Below are positions 40,354-46,372 of a stretch of DNA of 46,372 bases, one piece after another. A model generated the notes under the pieces. The model worked only from the letters and a program-made list of their open reading frames with translations, searched no databases and was not told where the DNA came from. The stretch covers positions 1 through 46,372 of the forward strand of contig MWFF01000096.1 in NCBI GenBank assembly GCA_002071485.1, read 5' to 3'. The stretch is from Verrucomicrobia bacterium ADurb.Bin006. GTDB lineage: Bacteria > Verrucomicrobiota > Verrucomicrobiia > Limisphaerales > J093. Numbering within the stretch: position 1 is the stretch's first letter; each line of letters opens with the position of its first letter. The position numbers and the translations under genes are program-made.

Positions 40354-43300
40354 ATGCGTCTCAGCGCCCAGCTTCATCGAGTAGCCCTCGCCAGCACGCT
40401 CGCCCTGCTGCACGAGGCCGCGTTCACCTCGACCGCCCCGATCCCGACCCCGCCTCCTGCCCTGTCGGGCCGCCTGACGGACACCGCCCCGCCGCCGGGT
40501 CAGAGTCCGACTGCTCGATCCTGCGGCCTTGCTGCCCTGTCCGCCCTGGCGAATCGAGTCGGGGCGACAATCGAGGCGAGTTTTCCAACACCCGCGCCTG
40601 ATCTCGAATCGCCCTCCACCAACCTCGCGGATCTCGAACGGGCCGCTGCACAAATCGGCCTCGATATGAAACCCGCGCGCCGGACCGGGACGGATCCCTG
40701 GCCCGCGGCGTCCATCGTGCACTGGCGCATTGGCCATTTCTCCGCGGTGATCGACCGCGCCGGCAGCCGCGTGCTCCTGGACGATCCGATGCTCGGGGGC
40801 AAAGTCTGGCGCGATGCCCGCTGGTTAGACTGCCACGCCAGCGGTTACGGGCTTGTTCCCGCAAGCCGACTCGATTCCAACTGGACGTCGCTCAGCCCCG
40901 AAGAGGCCGCCTGCATCCGGGGCGGTCAGCGCATCTACCCGCCCACGCTCTACGACGACGATGACGAGGAATGCCCCACCGACGAGGAAATCGCGTCCCA
41001 GCCCATGGACCCCGAGGCGCCTAATCCGGGCGAACTGACAGCCTGCCCGCAGCCCGAGACCTGCCCGCCCGGGCATGGGGAGGAGGAATGCGACGGGTTG
41101 GGCATGCCTGTGTGGCGCGTCTCCGAACCCCTGATCAATCTCTGGATCAAGGACGTTCCCCTCTACTACACGATGTCCAACGGGCGCATCATGCCCCTGG
41201 TGCTCCGCTACAAACAGCGTGGCTCGCCCCTCAGCACCAATGTCTTCGGTTTCGGCAATTCCTGGGAGTGTTCCTGGCTCAGCTACTTTGACACAGCCGC
41301 GGACTCCAGCGTCAAGTTCCGGGTCCCCGGCGGAGGCAAACGCCGCTACGACGGCGTCTTGGGCGGGCCGGTGCGAGGGGCCGGTTGCGAACAGGTTGCC
41401 GCCACTGTCCGCGGCGACGGTTCGGTCAGCTTCACCATAATCTACCATTCGTTCTGCGCCAACCAGTACGCCCAGGAGTTCCCGGGCGCGGAGACCAACA
41501 CCCTCCACCTCCTCTCCGAGAAGATGGACCCCCACGGACGCGTCATCCGGTTCGTCTACAGCACCAATGCCACGATGATTCTGTTGAGCCGTGTCATCGA
41601 CTACGACGGCAAAGTCTCGCAGTTGTTCTACACCAACCGCCAGTTTCCTCGGTTCGTCACCTCGGTCCGAGATCCCTACGGACGCGAAGCCCGATTCCAA
41701 TACGACACCAACGGCAACCTGGTCCGCATCGTCGATATGGCCGGGATCACGAACGCCTTCCGCTACAGTTCGGACGGCTTTCTCAACGCCATGATCACCC
41801 CCTATGGCATGACACGCTTTCGCACCTGGTCAGTCGAGACGGGCCTCGAGGACTTGCCCTCGTCGCGTTCTATCGGAATCACACTCCCCAATGGCGAGCG
41901 CCAGGCCTACGCCTATTACGAGCGCCTCGGCACCGAGTGCGTTCCCGACTACTACTCGGATTTTCCCCAGCTCGACAGTGAGGTGCCCGAACCGGTCCCA
42001 GTCGGCCCGCTCAACCTGCGCGGCAGCTTCTTCTGGAACAGCCGCCAACTGGCTCTGGTGACCAATGACTGGCCCACATTCAGTCCGCAAGACTTCCGCC
42101 TGGCCCGCTGGCGCCACTGGGACATGAAGATCGTCGGAAACGGACCCCGAGTCGGCACACGCCTGCTGCTCGAACGGGCGCCCAGCCCCGACGGCATCAC
42201 CGACGGCCACCGACGCTGGTACACCTATTTCTATGACTATTGGAGTGGAAACGACACGGCCTGGCCCTCCCAGCAGGCCGAACGCCTGCCCGATGGCACC
42301 GTCCGCTACGTCAGTTGGCAGCGCAATGAGTGGGGCCTGCCAGTCTCGATCGAGAGCACATTCTCGGACGGTTCCGCTCGGGGCGTGCGTCAGACCTGGC
42401 TCTGGTATGACAACAGCATCGGATGCCGCCTCACCGAGGTCTATGGACCCGAGTCCAACACCTCGCAATGGCCCGCGCTTACCCGGTCCTACGCCTACAA
42501 TCTCAACGGCCAAATCACCAACATGGTCAATGCCCTCGGCGAAACCACCTCCGCCACCTATCACCCCGTCAACCGTCACCTCTCCAGCGTCACTTACCCG
42601 TTCGGACTCACCATCACCAACAAGTTCGATGCGATCGGCTTCCTCACCCAGCGCGTCTGGATCGCCGCCAGCGGCGCGCCGCTCGCCACCAACGCCTGCC
42701 AATGGAGCCAGGGCCGCGTCAGCACAACGGTCGATGCGCGCGGACTCAAGACGACCTGCTTCTGGGATGCCCTGGGACGCCTGACCGGACGCGCCTACCC
42801 GGACGGCACCACCATTTCCAACTGGTACGTCAAGCTGGACGGCGTCCCGTTCACCAATGGCACCGGCGGCCTGACCCTGCTGGACCGCACCCGGTTCAAG
42901 GATCGCCTCGGCAACCTCACCGACTTCGCCTGCGACGCGCTGCGCCAGCCGATCGCCATCACCAATGCCCTCGGGCAGGCCACCCGCTTCACCTGGTGCA
43001 ACTGCGGCACGGTCGAATCGATGACCGACCCCATGGGCCACACGACCAGTCTCGAACATGACCTCAACGGACGGCCCGTCGCCGTCCACCTCCCCGGCGG
43101 CTCGATGCTCCGCATTGCCCTCGATGCTCTCGGACGCCCGACGAATGTGACCGACACCGTCCATTCCCTCGATCTCACTTACAATAACCAGGGCCTGCAA
43201 ACCACGCTCGCCACGGCAACCAGCGTGGTCCAGCGCGTGGACTACGACGGCTTGGATCGCCCACGCCTGGTCGACCTGCCCACAGGCGCCCAGTACGAGT

Positions 43301-46056
43301 TCGCCTACGACCCGCTCGGACGCCTCGTCCGACGCACTGAATGCCGCAGCCAGGGATCTGAATGGATCGGTTATGCCCCCGGCGTCCCCTGGCCCGCCAC
43401 CTACACCAACCAAACCGGCACCAATGTCCTCCTGCTGGCTTACGACGCCCTGGGACGCCTCACCCGCCAGATCCAGGGCACCGTCGGCACCGGCTCCTTC
43501 CTCGGCGCCGCGACCAACAGTTTCACCTACAGCGCCGCCGGAGATCTCCTATCCATCCTCGACGCTCTCAACCGCCGCACAACTTGGACCTACGACTCCT
43601 ACGGGCGCACCGTGAAAAAAGTCGACGCCGCCGGACGCGTCGTCTGGACCAACGCCTACGACGCCAATCACCAACTGGTCGCCCACTGGACCCCCGCCCG
43701 CTCCAATCTCACCAGCTACACCTACGACACCCTGGGACGCCTCACCCGAGTCGATTTCAGCGCCCCAACTACCCCCGACCTCGCTTTCGCCTATGACGCG
43801 GCCGGACGCCTCACAGCCGTCACCGACGGCATCGGCACCACGCGATTCGCCTGGCATCCGTCCGGCCTCCTGGCCGGCGAAGACGGCCCTTGGGCCAATG
43901 ACAACGTGTTCTTCGGACGCGATTCCACCCTGGCCCTGCGCACGCTCGCCCTCGAACAACCCGATGCGCCTTACTGGCTGCAGACCTTCGCCTATGACGG
44001 CGACGGCCGCCTCGCGCGCCTCGTGTCCCCCGCGGGCGATTTCACCTATGCCTATCGGAGCAACCAAATGCTGCCCGCCGCCATCGCCCGTCTCGACGGC
44101 GCCGCCATCGCCCAGGACCACGACGCCCTGGGCCGCCTCCTGCGCACCACCCTGTCCAATCCCCAAGGCGAAGTGCTCAACCGCCACCTCTACCACTACA
44201 ATGCCGCCCACCAACGCACCCGACAAACCTTCGCGGAAGGCAACACCATCGACTACGCATACGACGCGCTCGGCCAGGTGATCTCCGCCCGCGGTTACGA
44301 ACCCAACCGCACGACGCGCCAGCACGAGCAGTTCACTTACCGCTACGACGCCGCCGGCAACCTCGTCTCCCGCCAAAACGGCGCCTCGACGCTCACCCTC
44401 TCCATCAACCTCCTCAACCAACTCGCCACCGCTACCCGCAGCACGGCCACGCTCGTCACGGGCATGACCACTCCCGCCGCCACCAACGTCACCGTCAACG
44501 GCCAGACCGCCGCTCTCTATCAGGACCGCACCTTCGCCCGACCGAACCTCGCATTGCCCAGCGGCCCCGCCACCCTGACCGCCGTGGCACGGGACGCCCT
44601 CGGACGATCCGCAACCGATACCATCACCGTGACTCTGCCCGGCTCCGCCGCCTTCGCCTACGACGCCAACGGCAACCTCATCCGCGACGGCCGCCGCCTC
44701 TTCACCTACGACGACCGCGATCAACTCGTCGCCGTCATCGTCACCAACGGCGTCAACGAATCGACCCTCTCCGAGTTCCTCTACGACGCCTTCGGACGAA
44801 GACGCATCCTCCGTGAGAAAACGTGGCAAACCAACCAGTGGGTTCAGACCGACGAAACCCGATACGTTTACGCCGGTCTGCTCGTTCTTCAGGAGCGCGG
44901 AGCCGACAATCAGCCGCGCGTCACTTACACTCGCGGACCCGACCTCAGTGGCGACCTCGATCAGGCAGGCGGCATCGGCGGCCTCCTCGCCATGACCTTG
45001 CACACCCCCGGCGATGCCCGGCATTACTACTACCACGCTGACGGCAGCGGCAACGTCACCGCCCTCATCGACTCCCGACACAACGTCGTCGCCCGCTATC
45101 GCTACGATCCCTTCGGAAACCTCCAGGGCCTCGCCGGCCCCCTCGCTGAGGTTAATCGCATCCGATTCTCATCCAAAGAGTTTCATCCGCCCTCCGGCCT
45201 CTCCTACTTCGGCTTCCGCTTCTACGACCCCAACCTCCAACGCTGGATCAACCAGGATCCGATGGCGGAAATGGTAGGTGTGAACCTCACTCGCTTTGCC
45301 GATAATGCACCGCTCAAGTACATTGACGCAAACGGTGAATCTCCCACGCTGTTTCTTGGTGGAATTGGGATGATTGTTGGCGGTGTCATCGGAGGCATAA
45401 GCTCTCACCTTAGAGGAGACGGGTTTTGGCAAGGCGCCTACGTAGGTGCCATATCGGGTGGGCTTATAGGTCTTACCGGCGGCCTTGCTGCTGCGGGCAC
45501 AATGGCGGCAGCTGAGGCCCTGGGTGCCGGAGCTGCTATCGGCGCTGTCGCCGGAGGCGCTGTCGGATCGATGGTCGGAGATCTAGTAGCTCAGAACATT
45601 GAAGCGCTCAGTGGGGACAGGGATTGTTTCAATTGGAATCGTACGGCACTTAGCGGTGTCATTGGTGGCAGTCTGTCAAGCGCAGCATGCCGGGCATTCT
45701 ACTCCACCCAACCAAACGCGGCTCTATGGTCCGGGGAGCGTGGGAGACAACTGGCAGAGCGTTGGGCTGCTGCGAATGCAGGGCAAACAATTGGCTCAAC
45801 ACCAGGTGCACGAGTTGTAGAAGCGCTCACACCTCCGCATCTTCCGTCCTTCTTGTGGAAGAATCTCTATCGGCCTATTTGGGCTAAAGGCTCGCAGATC
45901 TTTGTTGAGAGCTTTTCGGAGCACGCACGCTTTCAGATATTCCTGCCTATTCCCTGGCGAAATAGCAGTATTCTCTGCACCGAGGAAATTGCGTCACTCA
46001 TCCGCATGAATCCCATTAACACCCCTGTTGTTGTTCCCTATGTTACAGCACCGTGA
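40354..46056 (+). CDS. RHS/YD-repeat protein with C39-like domain and toxin-like tip
   Basis: Polymorphic-toxin-like protein of 1900 aa. An N-terminal signal-like stretch precedes a papain-like C39-type domain (about 52-170) with candidate triad C57 (RSCGLAAL), H128 (WRIGHFSAV) and D144 (LLDDP). An acidic linker (about 190-225) leads to the RHS shell (about 250-1650) with many YDxxGR/L repeats, for example YDALGRL and YDAAGNL. An Ig-like insert lies near 1370-1430. The shell closes with WINQDP...GVNL...YIDANG; both Asp residues of the usual autocleavage site remain, but the PxG glycine is Ala. The tip (about 1662-1900) has a glycine-rich membrane-like segment and a C-terminal domain starting LWSGERGRQLAERW. 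That WSG pattern recalls NADase/ADP-ribosyl-cyclase-like toxins, unproven. AAGGAG lies 13 bp before the ATG. Confidence 0.85.
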   Translation: MRLSAQLHRVALASTLALLHEAAFTSTAPIPTPPPALSGRLTDTAPPPGQSPTARSCGLAALSALANRVGATIEASFPTPAPDLESPSTNLADLERAAAQIGLDMKPARRTGTDPWPAASIVHWRIGHFSAVIDRAGSRVLLDDPMLGGKVWRDARWLDCHASGYGLVPASRLDSNWTSLSPEEAACIRGGQRIYPPTLYDDDDEECPTDEEIASQPMDPEAPNPGELTACPQPETCPPGHGEEECDGLGMPVWRVSEPLINLWIKDVPLYYTMSNGRIMPLVLRYKQRGSPLSTNVFGFGNSWECSWLSYFDTAADSSVKFRVPGGGKRRYDGVLGGPVRGAGCEQVAATVRGDGSVSFTIIYHSFCANQYAQEFPGAETNTLHLLSEKMDPHGRVIRFVYSTNATMILLSRVIDYDGKVSQLFYTNRQFPRFVTSVRDPYGREARFQYDTNGNLVRIVDMAGITNAFRYSSDGFLNAMITPYGMTRFRTWSVETGLEDLPSSRSIGITLPNGERQAYAYYERLGTECVPDYYSDFPQLDSEVPEPVPVGPLNLRGSFFWNSRQLALVTNDWPTFSPQDFRLARWRHWDMKIVGNGPRVGTRLLLERAPSPDGITDGHRRWYTYFYDYWSGNDTAWPSQQAERLPDGTVRYVSWQRNEWGLPVSIESTFSDGSARGVRQTWLWYDNSIGCRLTEVYGPESNTSQWPALTRSYAYNLNGQITNMVNALGETTSATYHPVNRHLSSVTYPFGLTITNKFDAIGFLTQRVWIAASGAPLATNACQWSQGRVSTTVDARGLKTTCFWDALGRLTGRAYPDGTTISNWYVKLDGVPFTNGTGGLTLLDRTRFKDRLGNLTDFACDALRQPIAITNALGQATRFTWCNCGTVESMTDPMGHTTSLEHDLNGRPVAVHLPGGSMLRIALDALGRPTNVTDTVHSLDLTYNNQGLQTTLATATSVVQRVDYDGLDRPRLVDLPTGAQYEFAYDPLGRLVRRTECRSQGSEWIGYAPGVPWPATYTNQTGTNVLLLAYDALGRLTRQIQGTVGTGSFLGAATNSFTYSAAGDLLSILDALNRRTTWTYDSYGRTVKKVDAAGRVVWTNAYDANHQLVAHWTPARSNLTSYTYDTLGRLTRVDFSAPTTPDLAFAYDAAGRLTAVTDGIGTTRFAWHPSGLLAGEDGPWANDNVFFGRDSTLALRTLALEQPDAPYWLQTFAYDGDGRLARLVSPAGDFTYAYRSNQMLPAAIARLDGAAIAQDHDALGRLLRTTLSNPQGEVLNRHLYHYNAAHQRTRQTFAEGNTIDYAYDALGQVISARGYEPNRTTRQHEQFTYRYDAAGNLVSRQNGASTLTLSINLLNQLATATRSTATLVTGMTTPAATNVTVNGQTAALYQDRTFARPNLALPSGPATLTAVARDALGRSATDTITVTLPGSAAFAYDANGNLIRDGRRLFTYDDRDQLVAVIVTNGVNESTLSEFLYDAFGRRRILREKTWQTNQWVQTDETRYVYAGLLVLQERGADNQPRVTYTRGPDLSGDLDQAGGIGGLLAMTLHTPGDARHYYYHADGSGNVTALIDSRHNVVARYRYDPFGNLQGLAGPLAEVNRIRFSSKEFHPPSGLSYFGFRFYDPNLQRWINQDPMAEMVGVNLTRFADNAPLKYIDANGESPTLFLGGIGMIVGGVIGGISSHLRGDGFWQGAYVGAISGGLIGLTGGLAAAGTMAAAEALGAGAAIGAVAGGAVGSMVGDLVAQNIEALSGDRDCFNWNRTALSGVIGGSLSSAACRAFYSTQPNAALWSGERGRQLAERWAAANAGQTIGSTPGARVVEALTPPHLPSFLWKNLYRPIWAKGSQIFVESFSEHARFQIFLPIPWRNSSILCTEEIASLIRMNPINTPVVVPYVTAP

Positions 46057-46160
46057 GCGATTACTGGGGAATCAACGGGATACACCTCACCGTCACCTTT
46101 ACCCGTCCTCCGGGCACGCTCTCGCATCGGATGGGAGAGGGCGAGGTGAGGAATCTGTGA
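46053..46160 (+). pseudogene. Possible broken immunity gene start
   Basis: A GTG at 46053 overlaps the stop of the RHS gene (GTGA) and begins VSDYWGINGI, the coupled position where an RHS immunity gene is expected. After about ten codons the frame enters a palindromic repeat and stops at 46160 after 35 residues. The real immunity protein may have been destroyed by the repeat, or it may start further on, beyond the window. Confidence 0.35.
46085..46151. repeat. CCTCAC...GTGAGG palindromic repeat
   Basis: Outer arms CCTCAC (46085-46090) and GTGAGG (46146-46151) enclose an inner near-palindrome CTCTCGCATC-GATGGGAGAG (about 46119-46139). This is the layout of common bacterial REP-like elements. 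The remaining bases to 46372 show no convincing gene: frames on both strands are short and lack ribosome binding sites. Confidence 0.6.
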
Positions 46161-46372
46161 ATGGTAATCCAGCCAACTTGGCGGTAACACATTACCCCAC
46201 TCGTGATGGATGGTGTGCACACCTCTGCCTCGGCATGAAGGAAGCGTGCAGTCCCAGTATATCGCAGTCAATTGTCTTGCCAAACGCGCCTCGATATCTA
46301 GCCTGGATTTCCACGGACCGGAATTGAGCTAAGTTTTCGAGGTTTTAGGCGGGCCGGTGTAGGTGGTCAGCC

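Noticed and set aside
41830..45081. Two long minus-strand frames opposite the RHS gene
   Set aside because: Gly/Val/Ala-rich repeats that are the reverse image of YD repeats; no start signals.
1..46372. tRNA, rRNA or prophage genes
   Set aside because: No cloverleaf-like sequence, rRNA segment, integrase or phage structural gene was recognised on either strand by eye.

Overview
The window is GC-rich bacterial DNA with a strong preference for G or C at third codon positions. It looks like a chromosomal stretch from a member of Verrucomicrobiota, probably an uncultured relative of the Limisphaerales/Pedosphaerales. The pointers are the mix of secreted sulfatase and GH97/GH38-like glycosidases, large LamG proteins, a CGPFFP-type lipoprotein beside a DUF3142 protein, paired divergent thymidylate kinases and a very large RHS protein. 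This placement is inference from gene content; no rRNA or tRNA gene was seen.

Layout. 1-228: a palindromic repeat cluster upstream of argC (277-1341). 1343-6593: a sugar-degradation pair, a GH97 enzyme (-) and a GH38/DUF5054-like enzyme (+), separated by fused remnants of an aldehyde dehydrogenase and a type I methylase. 6679-8022 (-): HIT protein, unknown protein and nrdR. 8359-10441 (+): SurA-like chaperone and pdxA. 10383-14477 (-): cimA, ROK kinase and two thymidylate-kinase-like genes. 14620-16394 (+): sodium/solute symporter with a coupled small membrane protein. 16568-22447 (+): PAS histidine kinase, NarL-type regulator and a large LamG protein. 22914-30021 (-): sulfatase, CGPFFP lipoprotein, DUF3142 protein, a small possible exported protein and msrA. 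30550-32712 (-): the most unusual gene, a RecF/AAA_21-like ATPase domain with all catalytic motifs eroded, fused to a B12-domain-type radical SAM enzyme. 32783-32905: GH29 fucosidase remnant. 33324-36577 (+): trigger factor, psd and pssA, interleaved with palindromic repeats and a MITE-like element. 36875-46160 (+): a sigma-54-type promoter, a long leader, a secreted repeat/calcium-motif protein and a 1900-residue RHS protein carrying an N-terminal C39-like cysteine peptidase domain and a C-terminal toxin-like tip of foreign composition. A very short coupled frame follows that may be a broken immunity gene.

How it fits together. Housekeeping genes (argC, pdxA, cimA, tig, psd-pssA, nrdR) alternate with secreted glycan-degrading enzymes and with accessory material. 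psd and pssA together make phosphatidylethanolamine. The sulfatase, GH97, GH38-like enzyme, GH29 remnant and sugar kinase suggest a life spent breaking down sulfated or branched polysaccharides. The accessory signal is strongest at three places: the ALDH/HsdM graveyard, the pseudo-ATPase radical SAM fusion and the RHS operon.
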